DNA of 64,000 nt from Sorangium aterium. GTDB taxonomy: Bacteria > Myxococcota_A > Polyangia > Polyangiales > Polyangiaceae. The position numbers and the translations under genes are program-made. Of this stretch, positions 6,525 through 16,037 are shown in pieces. Each line of letters opens with the position of its first letter. The stretch's first letter is position 1. Where the stretch lies: positions 1,798,001 through 1,862,000 of the forward strand of contig NZ_JAQNDK010000001.1 of NCBI RefSeq assembly GCF_028368935.1. The letters run 5' to 3'. The notes below the pieces were generated by a model. It searched no databases. It was given only the letters and a program-made list of their open reading frames with translations, and was not told the origin of the DNA.

Positions 6525-9443
6525 TCAGTGGACCTCGTTGTGGCACGTGGCGCTGCAGCCGTCGCCGCTCGCGGTGTTGCCGTCGTCGCACTCCTCGAAC
6601 GCCGCCTGCCGCACGCCGTCGCCGCAGTGCGGGCCGAACACGCAGCCCGGCGCGCACTCGCCGTAGCCGCCGTCGTTCGCTCCGTCGTCGCACTGCTCGG
6701 GCGGCGCCTGGGTCACGCCGTCGCCGCAGCGCGGGCCGTACACGCAGCCCGGCGCGCACTCGCCGTAGCCGCCGTCGTTCGCTCCGTCGTCGCACTCCTC
6801 GCCGAGCTCCCGCTGCACGCTCCCGTCGCCGCAGACGGCGCCGATCCGGCAGCCGAGGCAGCCCATGCTGCCGTCGTTCACCCCGTCGTCGCACTCCTCG
6901 CCCCACGCGTCCTGGGTGACCCCGTCGCCGCACTTCGCCGCGTCGCCGCACTCCGCTGTGCACCCGCCGTAGCGGCCGTCGTTCACGCCGTCGTCGCACG
7001 TCTCGTTGGGCTTTTGGACGACCGCATCACCGCACCGCGGCCCGATCAGGCACTCCGCCGTGCACCCGCCGTAGCGGCCGTCGTTCACGCCGTCGTCGCA
7101 CTCCTCGCCGAACTGGCTGTCGATCTCCTCGTCCCCGCAGCGGGGGGCCGCCACGCAGCCCGGCGCGCACGCCTCGGAGCCATAGCCCCCCAGGTTCGTG
7201 CCGTCGTCGCAGATCTCGTACGGCGAGGTCGTCACCCCGTCGCCGCAGTAGAGCCCCAGCGTGCAGCTCGTGGAGCACTTCCCGTACCCCGGGCCGTTCT
7301 CGTCCTCGTCGTCGCACTGCTCGTCGGGCGTGACGATGCCGTCGCCGCACACGGGCTCGCAGACGGACGAGGCCGCGTTGAAGCCGCCGAGCGTCAGCTT
7401 GTAGCTCGACGCCGTGGTGTGGCGCTCCGCCTGGAACACGACGACCTCGTAGACGCGCCCCACCGTGAGGCCGAGATCATCCATGAGCACCGTCCCGCGA
7501 TCGTCCTCGACGCCGGCGACCTCGCCGGTCCCCATCGGGGTGTGGATGCCGCCCAGGTCGATGCGGAGCCGGTTGTTGATGAACACCCAGACGTCGTCGT
7601 CCCCGTAGAAATCGAGCCGCTCCCCGCCGCGGTACTCGAACCAATAGCGGACCTCGCTCGTGAAGTAGAAGTTGTGATTGCCCGCCACGGCCCAGTCGTT
7701 GAACGGGTCGCGGGCCTCGCGGCTCGCCTCCCGCTGCGCCGTCGGCACCAACGGGTCCTGCCAGCCCTTGCCGTCGAGCGGGAAGAACAGGTGATCCTCG
7801 AAGAGGAACACGTCCGACGTCCCGACGCGCGCGAGCGGGAGCCAGTCCACGACCGTCTTCGAGAGGGACGAGTCGTAGTACCAGCGGTTGAAATCCGTGG
7901 CGTTCGTGAGGAAGGCGTTCGGTCGCGCCGCGGCGAACTGGGGCTTGTTGTCGGCGCCCAGGAGGGGCTGCACGATGCCCGTGACGATCGCGTCCGGCGG
8001 GTTGGAGTCAGGCTCGAAGTTCGGCGCGTCGTGCTTGAAGTCGCGGTACACGATCGGCACGCGGAGCTCGTCGCCGAGGACCGAGTCGTTCCTGCAGCTG
8101 TACCCCGGCTCGACCGTGCACGCGGCCGAGCAGCCGTCGCCGCTCCTCGTGTTGCCGTCGTCGCACGCCTCGTCGCCGAGGCGCAGGCCGTCGCCGCAGG
8201 CCGACGTGCACCCGCTGTCGCCGCAATCCGGCTCGACCTGGCAGAACGGCGTGCAGCCGTCGCCGAGGTTGGCATTGCCGTCATCACACGGCTCCGAGCC
8301 CTCCCTCTTCCCGTCGTTGCAGACGGTAGCGCGGCAGGTGTAGCCGCCGGGCGCGGGCTGGCACACGAGGCCAGGCTCCCACTTGCAGCTGGCGTCGCAC
8401 CCGTCGCCGTTCCTCGTGTCGCCGTCGTCGCAGTCCTCGCCCGCGACGACGCGCCCGTCGCCGCAGACCGCCGTGCAGCGGCTCCCCGCGCGCGCGCAGT
8501 CGAACCCGGCCTCGAGCGCGCAGGTCGACGAGCAGCCGTCGCCCGAGACCGTGTTGCGGTCGTCGCACGCCTCGCCCACGCCGATCTGGCCGTCGCCGCA
8601 CACGACCGTGAACGTGCAGTGCACGCCGTCCGGGCATTTCCAGCCGGCCTCCACCAGGCAGCTCGGCGAGCAGCCGTCACCCGGCTCCGTGTTCCCGTCG
8701 TCGCACCGCTCGGTCGGCCGCAGGCGGCCGTCGCCGCAGCGCTCCACCGGCTTGCACGGCTGCCCGGGGACAGGGCACGTGACGCTGCCAGGGTCCTCCA
8801 GCGCGCAGACCTCGGAGCACCCGTCTCCGGACACCGCGTTCCCGTCGTCGCAGCTCTCCCCGCCCGAGACGCGCCCGTCGCCGCACGAGTGGAGCCGGTA
8901 ACACGGCTCCCCCGGGGTCCGGCAGACCCAGTCGCCCGGCTCCCTCTGGCAGCGATCGTCGCAGCCGTCGCCCGAGGCGGTGTTCCCGTCCTCGCAGCTC
9001 TCGCCGGGCTCCACCGCCCCGTTGCCGCAGGCGATCGTCGTGTGACAGAGCTCCCCGGGCTCGCAAACGCAGTACGGCTCCACCTTGCAGGCGCCAGAGC
9101 AGCAGTCCCCGGGAAGGCTGTTCCCGTCGTCGCACGCCTCGCTCGCCTGGTTGATCTCGCCGTCGCCGCACGCCGGCTCCACCGCGTCGCACTCCGGCGG
9201 AGGATCCGGCGACTCGCAGGGATCGCCCCCGCCGCCGCTCCCGCCCGATCCGACCGTCATGAACCCGCCGAATCCCCCGCTCGTATCCTCGCCGCCGGTG
9301 CCCGCGGCCCCGCCGCCGCCCGCACCGCCCACGCCGCCGCCCGCGCCGCCCTCGCCGCCGCCCCCGTCGTCGCCGCCACAGGCGACGAGCGGACCGGCGA
9401 GCACGACGAGGAGCACGGAAGTAAGTCTCTTTCCCAAGCCCAT
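6525..9443 (-). CDS. Lipoprotein with 16 DUF4215/myxo disulfide repeats and a fibro-slime domain
   Basis: 972 residues from the ATG at 9443 (MGLGKRLTSVLLVVLAG, lipobox LVAC); an ATG four codons upstream is also possible. A Gly-rich linker is followed by eight cysteine-rich repeats of the form CGDG...CDDGNT..GDGCS..C. Then comes a fibro-slime/PA14-like domain (VPIVYRDFKHDAPNF through DDDVWVFINNRLRIDLGGIH), then eight more repeats, the last running to the C-terminus. I count 16 repeats in total. DUF4215 repeats are a hallmark of myxobacterial surface proteins. The fibro-slime domain occurs in Dictyostelium spore and matrix proteins and in Fibrobacter adhesins and probably binds carbohydrate. 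The likely role is a surface adhesin or matrix protein on the outer membrane. The upstream gap separates it from the divergent ATPase gene. Confidence 0.9.
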   Translation of the reverse strand: MGLGKRLTSVLLVVLAGPLVACGGDDGGGGEGGAGGGVGGAGGGGAAGTGGEDTSGGFGGFMTVGSGGSGGGGDPCESPDPPPECDAVEPACGDGEINQASEACDDGNSLPGDCCSGACKVEPYCVCEPGELCHTTIACGNGAVEPGESCEDGNTASGDGCDDRCQREPGDWVCRTPGEPCYRLHSCGDGRVSGGESCDDGNAVSGDGCSEVCALEDPGSVTCPVPGQPCKPVERCGDGRLRPTERCDDGNTEPGDGCSPSCLVEAGWKCPDGVHCTFTVVCGDGQIGVGEACDDRNTVSGDGCSSTCALEAGFDCARAGSRCTAVCGDGRVVAGEDCDDGDTRNGDGCDASCKWEPGLVCQPAPGGYTCRATVCNDGKREGSEPCDDGNANLGDGCTPFCQVEPDCGDSGCTSACGDGLRLGDEACDDGNTRSGDGCSAACTVEPGYSCRNDSVLGDELRVPIVYRDFKHDAPNFEPDSNPPDAIVTGIVQPLLGADNKPQFAAARPNAFLTNATDFNRWYYDSSLSKTVVDWLPLARVGTSDVFLFEDHLFFPLDGKGWQDPLVPTAQREASREARDPFNDWAVAGNHNFYFTSEVRYWFEYRGGERLDFYGDDDVWVFINNRLRIDLGGIHTPMGTGEVAGVEDDRGTVLMDDLGLTVGRVYEVVVFQAERHTTASSYKLTLGGFNAASSVCEPVCGDGIVTPDEQCDDEDENGPGYGKCSTSCTLGLYCGDGVTTSPYEICDDGTNLGGYGSEACAPGCVAAPRCGDEEIDSQFGEECDDGVNDGRYGGCTAECLIGPRCGDAVVQKPNETCDDGVNDGRYGGCTAECGDAAKCGDGVTQDAWGEECDDGVNDGSMGCLGCRIGAVCGDGSVQRELGEECDDGANDGGYGECAPGCVYGPRCGDGVTQAPPEQCDDGANDGGYGECAPGCVFGPHCGDGVRQAAFEECDDGNTASGDGCSATCHNEVH

Positions 9444-9689
9444 CGACGCCACCATCCCAACTTGCTGCAGAAGGTCGCCACGCTGTCCAAGCCACGCCGC
9501 GAGGCGCCTCGACCGACGAGGTGCGCTGGAGACGGCGTAAGCGCGCGTCGCACAGGCGCGCGCTCGCATCGACATGTGGGTTGTCCTCGTTCCCGCTCAT
9601 CGCAACGCAACCACCCCCGTGGAGCAAGCGGATTTCACGGCATGGCCGGTTCCCGACGCGCCGCCCGCCGAGGCGCGACGGAATCGGCG

Positions 9690-9788
9690 GGCGGCGCGGC
9701 GGCGCGGCGGCGCGGCGGCACGGCGGCACGGCGGCGCGGCGGCACGGCGGCACGGCGGCATGGCGGCACGGCGGCGCGGCGGCGCGGA
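9690..9788. repeat. About 11 copies of a 9-bp GC-rich tandem repeat
   Basis: The unit gcggcgcgg alternates with gcggcacgg, with one gcggcatgg variant. It lies between two divergent genes. Such arrays are prone to slippage, so copy number probably varies between strains. It may separate the two promoters; no direct evidence of function is visible. Confidence 0.8.
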
Positions 9789-9937
9789 AACGACGGCGGC
9801 GTCGCTCGCGCTTGACATCCTCGGAAGACGTCCCGCCGCCAACGCCGAGAACGCCGCCTCGCGGCGGCCCCGCCGCACGGTCGCCATCTCGCCCCCCGGG
9901 CGCGGCGAACGGCTGTAACCTGGCCGCGGGCAGGCCG

Positions 9938-9970
9938 AGGCCCGCGCGGATTCGACGCGGGGGCGGGCCT
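9938..9970 (+). terminator. Hairpin just upstream of the AAA ATPase start
   Basis: AGGCCCGC (9938-9945) pairs with GCGGGCCT (9963-9970), with extra internal GC pairing, and is followed by TTC. It ends about 25 nt before the start codon at 9995. It may be a 5'-UTR stem, an attenuator or chance pairing in GC-rich DNA. Confidence 0.3.
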
Positions 9971-9994
9971 TTCGGCTGACCACACGGAGCATGC

Positions 9995-12900
9995 ATGGTG
10001 TCGACAGGGGCCTTGGACGGCGCGGCCCGGGCGGCGGGGGCGTCCCCGCCGCAGGCGGCGGAGCCGCTGGATGGGGGCAATTACGAGGTCATCCGGCGGA
10101 GGCTCGTCGAGCGCGCCGAGGAGCTCGCCCGCCGCGCCGAGGCGCTCAACGCGCGGCGAAAAGAGGTGTTCGGCGGCACGGACCTCGCGCTCCTCGAGAA
10201 CGCCCGCGTCAGGACCGAGAACAACTGCGTGCCGCGCGACATCGTGAGCATCCGGGGCAAGCTGCTCGTCGGCTACCTCGTGTTCATGGGGCTGAAGGAG
10301 GTCAACGTCGGCGACGTCTTCAGCCTCCACCGCTTCGCGAAGGACGGCGGCGCCTTCGACCTGTCCCCCGCGCCGATCGAGGAGGGCGACGCGCTCCTCG
10401 GCGACCCCAACTTCGTCAAGGAATTCAAGGACCTCCACCGCTACGTCAAGGAGCCCCGGCTGCTCCAGCTGCGGCGCAGCGACACGCGGCTGCTCGCCAT
10501 CTTCCAGGTCGGCGCGACCGAGCGCGACACCAAGGTGTTCCGCTGGAGCATCGACGCGACCGGGCGCGTCCGGTACCTCGACGCGCGCGGCGACGAGGAC
10601 AACGTCCGGCCGCGCGCCCACGACTTCGCCTGGACCCAGGCCACGCGCGACGACCACGTGCAGGGCAAGCACCCGCACGTCGCCGTCCTCGGCGAGATCT
10701 TCGTCGAGACGGTCGGCGGCGATCTCACGGTCAAGATCGAGAACAACACGACCACGGGGCTCGGCATCTACCGCGAGCCGGTCGACGACGCGGGCCAGGC
10801 GCTCGACGACGCCGACATCCAGTACGCCCGGCTCGGGCCGCTCATCCTGCTCAAGATCAAGCCGTTCCGCGAGCCCTCGTACCGCTACCTCGTCTACAAC
10901 GGCCGCACCCGGAAGGTGACGCGCATCGACGCGATCGGCCTCGCCTGCCTGAGCCTCCCCGAGGACCAGGGGATCGTCTTCCCGAACGGCTACTACCTCA
11001 TCACCGGCGAGACGAAGCGCTTCGAGGGCAGCACCGAGAGCCTCGTCTTCGAGCGAGTCATCCGCTCGCCGAACGGGGAAGACGTGCTCTACGTGTTCCA
11101 CCAGGTCGTCGAGGGGCGCTACGTGCTCTTCCCGTACAACCTGATCCGCAAGGAGATCGCGACGCCGATCCAGTGCCACGGCTACAGCCTCTTCGACGAC
11201 GGCAAGATGGTGATCTTCCGGGCGTCGGGCGACGAGGCGACCCGCGTCCACCCGATGCAGATCTGGCAGACGCCGTTCATGACCGCGGAGTTCGCGGCGT
11301 CGGCGCCGACCGACGGCTCGTACCTCGCGAAGGTGGGCAACGCCGACCTCGTGCGGGGGATCTCCGACGCGCTCAGCATGCGGCGCGCGGCGCTGGACGG
11401 GTCGCCGACCCGGCAGACGTACGAGGATCTCATCAAGACCGCCGAGCGGATGACCGACGCCTACTACTGGCTCGGCCACGCCGAGGCGGGCGATCTCCTG
11501 TCGGTCGTGGGCGAGCTCCGGGGCGTCTCCGAGAGCATCGTCGACGAGTTCGAGAAGGTCGAGGGCATCAAGGCGCGCGCCGCGGCCGCGCTCGCCGAGA
11601 CCGAGGCGGCGCAGCGGCAGCTGCTCTCCGGGGTGCGGCCCGAGGACGCGGCGAGCGTCGACGCGTTCCTGCAGGCCCTGACCGCGCTGCGGCGGCAGCG
11701 GGGGCACCTCATCACGCTCCGCGAGCTCAAGTACATGGACCTCGGCCGCGTCGACGCGCTCGAGGCCGAGATCGTCGCGCGCGCCGACGAGGTGAGCCAG
11801 GCGTGCGTGACGTTCCTCCTCGGCGAGCAGGCGTTCCGCCCGCTGGCCGACCGGCTCGCGGGCCTCATCGCGAAGATCGAGGCGGTCGCGAAGTCGCCCG
11901 AGCTCGCGCCGTTCGCCGCGGATCTCGACGCCGTGAACGAGGGGCTCTCGGTGCTCGCCGAGATCGTGGCGAGCCTCAAGGTCGACGACCCCACGGCGCG
12001 GACCCGGATCCTGGAGGGGATCAGCGAGGTCTACGCGCAGCTGAACCGCGCGCGCGCGACGCTGAGCGCCCGCGGCAGGGACCTGCGGGGCGCGGAGGGG
12101 CGCGCCGAGTTCGGCGCGCAGTTCAAGGTGTTCGGCCAGAGCGTCTCCAGCGCGATCGCGGTGTGCGACACGCCCGAGCGCTGCGACGCCGAGCTGTCGA
12201 AGCTGCTCGTCCAGCTCGAGGAGCTCGAGGGGAAGTTCGGCGAGTTCGACGAGTTCCTCGGCGAGCTCGCGGCCAAGCGCGAGGAGGTGAACGACGCGAT
12301 CGCGGCGCGCAGACAGGCGCTGCTCGACGAGCGGCAGCGGCGCGTCTCGAACCTCGTCGCCGCGGCGGACCGGATCGTCCAGGGGGTGGCGCGGCGGGCG
12401 CGCACCTTCGCGGGCGTGGACGAGCTCAACACGTACTTCGCGTCCGACGCCATGGTCGCGAAGCTCCGCGATCTCGCGGCCGATCTCCACGCGCTCGGCG
12501 ACAGCGTGAAGGGGGACGAGGTCGAGGCGCGGCTCAAGTCGGCGCGGCAGGACGCGCTCCGGGCGCTGCGCGACCGCGAGGACCTGTTCGAGGGCGGCGG
12601 CGACGTCATCAAGCTGGGCCGCCACCGCTTCAACGTGAGCACGCAGGCCCTGGAGCTCACGCTGGTCCCGCGCGGCGACGGGCTCGCGCTGCACCTCACC
12701 GGGACCGACTTCTTCGAGCCGATCGAGGACCCGGCGCTCGAGGGCGCGCGCGATCTCTGGGGACAGGAGCTCGCGAGCGAGACCCCCGAGGTCTACCGCG
12801 GCGAGCTCCTCGCGGGCTCGATGCTCGCGGACGCGGAGGCGGGGCGAGGCGGGCTCTCGATCGAGCGGCTGCGCGAGGCGTCGCTCGGCCCTGGCGGCCT

Positions 12901-15742
12901 GCTCGGCGCGGTGCGCGCGTACGCGGAGGGCCGGCACGACGAGGGCTACGAGCGCGGCGTCCACGACGCGGACGCAGCGCTGATCCTCGAGAAGCTGCTC
13001 GCGCTGCGGTCCACGGCGGGGCTCCTGCGCTTCGGCAGCGCGCCGCGGGCCCTCGCCTGCCTGACCTGGGCGGGGCTCGACGCGCGCGCCCGGGACCTCG
13101 CGCACCGGCGGGCGCGGAGCCTCGGCCGGCTCGCGGCGCAGCTCGGCGAGAGCGAGGCGCGGGCGGCGCTCGCGGCCGAGCTCGCGCAGGGCGTGGCCGC
13201 GGCTGCGGCGGCCCACCGGATCGAGGCGAGCGCGGCGGACGTGCGCGTGGCGGCGCGGTACCTCGTGGAGGAGCTCGCGGCGGAGCGCCCCCGGTTCGTG
13301 ACGAGCGACGCGGCGCTCTCGCTGCGGGATGCGCTGCTCGCGCGCCTCGACCTCGCGGGGGGCCGCGCGGCGTTCGAGGAGGACCTGCGGCAGCTCGAGA
13401 AGCACCCGGCCGAGCGCCTGGAGCTCGCGCTCGCGTGGCTGCGCGGGTTCGCCGCGGTCAACGATGGGGGCTCGCCCGGCAAGCCGGGCTCTGCCCCCAA
13501 ACCCTTGGCCAACGATGGGGGCTCGCCCGGCAAGCCGGGCTCTGCCCCCAAACCCTTGGCCAACGATGGGGGCTCGCCCGGCAAGCCGGGCTCTGCCCCC
13601 AAACCCCCGGCCGCGCTTGCCCACCTCGCGCTCGAGGCGGCGGTCGTCGTCGTGACGGAGCGGCACATCGAGCGGGAGCCGAGCGCGGCCGTCACCGAGG
13701 CCCGCGTCGAGGGGCTGCTCGGGCAGCACCCGCGCATCAAGGAGCGCGCGATCGCGCTCCGGCTCGACGAATTCCTGAGCAGGATCGAGGACTTCCTGCA
13801 CGAGAGGGCGCCGCGCTACCGCGCCTACAGGAAGGTGCGGAGCGAGATCGCGGAGCGGGAGCGGAAGCGGCTGCGCCTCGAGGAGTTCGCGCCGCGGGTG
13901 CTCACGTCGTTCGTGCGCAACCGGCTCATCGACGAGGTCTACCTGCCCCTCGTCGGCGCGAACCTGGCGAAGCAGCTCGGCGCCGCGGGCGACGTGAAGC
14001 GCACCGACCTGATGGGCATGCTGCTGCTCATCTCGCCGCCGGGCTACGGCAAGACGACGCTGATGGAGTACGTCGCGAGCAAGCTCGGCCTCGTGTTCAT
14101 GAAGGTGAACGGGCCGTCGCTCGGCCACGAGGTGACGTCGCTCGACCCGGCCGAGGCCCCGAACGCGACGGCGCGCCAGGAGGTCGAGAAGATCAACCTC
14201 GCGTTCGAGATGGGCAACAACGTGATGCTGTACCTGGACGACATCCAGCACACGAACACGGAGCTGCTCCAGAAGTTCATCTCGCTCTGCGACGGGCAGC
14301 GCCGGATCGAGGGCGTGTGGCGGGGCCGGACGCGGACGTACGACCTGCGCGGCAAGAAGTTCTGCGTCGTGATGGCGGGCAACCCGTACACGGAGTCGGG
14401 CGCGCGGTTCCAGATCCCGGACATGCTGTCGAACCGGGCCGACACGTACAACCTCGGCGACGTCCTCGACGGCAAGGAGGCGCTGTTCGCGCTGAGCTAC
14501 CTGGAGAACGCGCTCACGTCGAACCCGACGCTCGCGCCGCTCTCCGGGCGGGCGCCTGGCGACACGCACAAGCTCATCCGGATGGCGCAGGGCGAGGCCA
14601 TCGCCGCGACGGAGCTCGAGCACGCCTACTCCGCGGCGGAGGTCTCGGAGATGGTCGCCGTGTTCGAGCGGCTCTTCCGGGTGCAGAAGGTGCTGCTGTC
14701 CGTGAACCTCGAGTACATCCGGAGCGCGTCGCAGGACGACGCCTTCCGGACGGAGCCGCCGTTCAAGCTGCAGGGCAGCTACCGGAACATGAACAAGCTG
14801 GCCGAGAAGGTCGTGGCGGCGCACACGCACGAGGAGGTCGACCGGCTCATCGACGATCACTACGTGAGCGAGTCGCAGACGCTGACGACGGGCGCCGAGC
14901 AGAACCTCCTCAAGCTCGCCGAGCTGCGCGGCCGGATGACGCCGGAGCAGGCCGCGCGGTGGGACGAGATCAAGAAGGGCTTCGTGCGGATCAAGCGCAT
15001 GGGCGGCAAGGAGGACGACCCGGTCGTGCGCGTGACCGGCACGCTGTCGATGCTGGGCGAGCAGCTGGAGGGCATCCGCGGGGCGATCGGGAAGGCGGCC
15101 GCGGTGGCGCAGGCGGGGGACGCGCGGGCGCGGGAGATGAAGCAGTGGCTCGCGCCCGAGATGGAGCGGCTCTCCGCGGCGCTCAAGGGGGCGGCGCAGC
15201 CGCGGGTCGACGTGAAGGTCGAGACGGATCGCTCGGTGTCGGAGTTCGTGGGGCACCACCTGTCGCTGGTGGAGCGGCTCGTCGCGCCGCTCGCGAAGGC
15301 GACGACGCAGAGCGCGTTCGGCATCCGGGCGATCGAGGCGCAGGTCTCGGAGCTCGCGCAGGCGCTCCGGTCGCTCGAGGAGAAGGTCCGCGCGCCGCGC
15401 CCGCAGAGCCAGCCGCCGCCGCCGCGCTTCGAGGCGCGGGTCGGGGCGGCGTCGCCGGCGAACTTCTACCGGACGGCGCCCGCGGCCGACGTCGTCGACC
15501 ACGGCGGCATCTTCGTGCCGACCTTCCGGCCGCCGCCGGCGCGCGGGACGACGGTGGCGCTCAAGATCCCGTTCGCGGAGGGCGGCGAGATCGACGCGGT
15601 GGGGGTGGTCGAATGGACGCGCGAGGCAGAGGAAGAGGGTCCGCCTGGGTTCGGGGCGCGCTTCGTGCGGCTCTCGGGCGAGCAGCGGGAGCTCGTGGAG
15701 GGGTTCGTGCGGCAGCGGGAGCCGATGCTGCTCGGCATGTGA
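9995..15742 (+). CDS. Giant coiled-coil AAA ATPase ('DNA repair ATPase' family) with C-terminal PilZ-like domain
   Basis: A 1915-residue protein. The first 480 or so residues match the conserved N-terminal region of large 'DNA repair ATPase' proteins of actinobacteria and myxobacteria. A long Ala/Glu/Arg-rich helical, coiled-coil middle follows (about 480-1150). The AAA module lies near 1300-1620, with Walker A PPGYGKTTLM (about residue 1348) and Walker B MLYLDDIQ (about 1411). The last 90 or so residues (GGIFVPTFRPP through GFGARFVRLS) look like the PilZ-related myxobacterial domain TIGR02266, a possible c-di-GMP or protein contact domain. Residues 1156-1206 are three in-frame copies of a 17-residue repeat encoded by palindromic DNA. 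The family name suggests DNA maintenance, but I see no nuclease or helicase motif, so the function is open. An ATG at 9991 in another frame is ignored. Confidence 0.85.
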   Translation: MVSTGALDGAARAAGASPPQAAEPLDGGNYEVIRRRLVERAEELARRAEALNARRKEVFGGTDLALLENARVRTENNCVPRDIVSIRGKLLVGYLVFMGLKEVNVGDVFSLHRFAKDGGAFDLSPAPIEEGDALLGDPNFVKEFKDLHRYVKEPRLLQLRRSDTRLLAIFQVGATERDTKVFRWSIDATGRVRYLDARGDEDNVRPRAHDFAWTQATRDDHVQGKHPHVAVLGEIFVETVGGDLTVKIENNTTTGLGIYREPVDDAGQALDDADIQYARLGPLILLKIKPFREPSYRYLVYNGRTRKVTRIDAIGLACLSLPEDQGIVFPNGYYLITGETKRFEGSTESLVFERVIRSPNGEDVLYVFHQVVEGRYVLFPYNLIRKEIATPIQCHGYSLFDDGKMVIFRASGDEATRVHPMQIWQTPFMTAEFAASAPTDGSYLAKVGNADLVRGISDALSMRRAALDGSPTRQTYEDLIKTAERMTDAYYWLGHAEAGDLLSVVGELRGVSESIVDEFEKVEGIKARAAAALAETEAAQRQLLSGVRPEDAASVDAFLQALTALRRQRGHLITLRELKYMDLGRVDALEAEIVARADEVSQACVTFLLGEQAFRPLADRLAGLIAKIEAVAKSPELAPFAADLDAVNEGLSVLAEIVASLKVDDPTARTRILEGISEVYAQLNRARATLSARGRDLRGAEGRAEFGAQFKVFGQSVSSAIAVCDTPERCDAELSKLLVQLEELEGKFGEFDEFLGELAAKREEVNDAIAARRQALLDERQRRVSNLVAAADRIVQGVARRARTFAGVDELNTYFASDAMVAKLRDLAADLHALGDSVKGDEVEARLKSARQDALRALRDREDLFEGGGDVIKLGRHRFNVSTQALELTLVPRGDGLALHLTGTDFFEPIEDPALEGARDLWGQELASETPEVYRGELLAGSMLADAEAGRGGLSIERLREASLGPGGLLGAVRAYAEGRHDEGYERGVHDADAALILEKLLALRSTAGLLRFGSAPRALACLTWAGLDARARDLAHRRARSLGRLAAQLGESEARAALAAELAQGVAAAAAAHRIEASAADVRVAARYLVEELAAERPRFVTSDAALSLRDALLARLDLAGGRAAFEEDLRQLEKHPAERLELALAWLRGFAAVNDGGSPGKPGSAPKPLANDGGSPGKPGSAPKPLANDGGSPGKPGSAPKPPAALAHLALEAAVVVVTERHIEREPSAAVTEARVEGLLGQHPRIKERAIALRLDEFLSRIEDFLHERAPRYRAYRKVRSEIAERERKRLRLEEFAPRVLTSFVRNRLIDEVYLPLVGANLAKQLGAAGDVKRTDLMGMLLLISPPGYGKTTLMEYVASKLGLVFMKVNGPSLGHEVTSLDPAEAPNATARQEVEKINLAFEMGNNVMLYLDDIQHTNTELLQKFISLCDGQRRIEGVWRGRTRTYDLRGKKFCVVMAGNPYTESGARFQIPDMLSNRADTYNLGDVLDGKEALFALSYLENALTSNPTLAPLSGRAPGDTHKLIRMAQGEAIAATELEHAYSAAEVSEMVAVFERLFRVQKVLLSVNLEYIRSASQDDAFRTEPPFKLQGSYRNMNKLAEKVVAAHTHEEVDRLIDDHYVSESQTLTTGAEQNLLKLAELRGRMTPEQAARWDEIKKGFVRIKRMGGKEDDPVVRVTGTLSMLGEQLEGIRGAIGKAAAVAQAGDARAREMKQWLAPEMERLSAALKGAAQPRVDVKVETDRSVSEFVGHHLSLVERLVAPLAKATTQSAFGIRAIEAQVSELAQALRSLEEKVRAPRPQSQPPPPRFEARVGAASPANFYRTAPAADVVDHGGIFVPTFRPPPARGTTVALKIPFAEGGEIDAVGVVEWTREAEEEGPPGFGARFVRLSGEQRELVEGFVRQREPMLLGM
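13460..13612. repeat. Three in-frame 51-bp palindromic repeats inside the ATPase gene
   Basis: Units lie at 13460-13510, 13511-13561 and 13562-13612. Units 1 and 2 are identical and unit 3 differs only at its 3' end. Each encodes NDGGSPGKPGSAPKPLA. Within a unit, GGGGGC pairs with GCCCCC and GCCCGGC with GCCGGGC, so each copy can fold into a hairpin. The length is a multiple of three, so the reading frame is kept. Confidence 0.92.
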
Positions 15743-16037
15743 GCGCGCTCGCAGAGACGGCGCTCGAGCGCTCGCCTGGTGATGCCGACGCCGCGCTCGC
15801 GCGCGCAGGGCGGAGCAGGGCGCCGTGCGCCGGCGCGGAGGTATGCGGCCCGAACACAGCATCCGAGCTGAGCCGATGCTCGTCCCTCGAACGAGCGGCC
15901 GCGCGCGGCGGGCGCCCATCCATGAGGAGTGGAGAGGCCTCCCTCGTGCGTGATATCACCGTCCGGTCGCGGTTCGTCGGTGATGGCCTGGATCCGAAGC
16001 CCGCGCTCCGGCGCCGGGCACGCAGGAGCTTCAGCGC

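Larger units (their letters stand above)
9444..9994. other. Divergent intergenic region with GC-rich 9-bp tandem repeats
   Basis: This 551-bp region lies between divergently transcribed genes and so should hold both promoters. It contains the 9-bp tandem array at 9690-9788 and a hairpin at 9938-9970. Long open frames cross it on several strands, but they follow the repeat composition and have no recognisable product. Confidence 0.45.

Noticed and set aside
6297-9815. A 1172-codon plus-strand frame opposite the disulfide-repeat lipoprotein
   Set aside because: Its Ala/Val/Arg repeats merely mirror the Cys-rich repeats on the minus strand. No signal peptide or domain is visible.
13460-13612. 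CRISPR-like array
   Set aside because: The repeats are directly adjacent with no spacers and lie in frame inside a coding sequence, so this is a tandem repeat.
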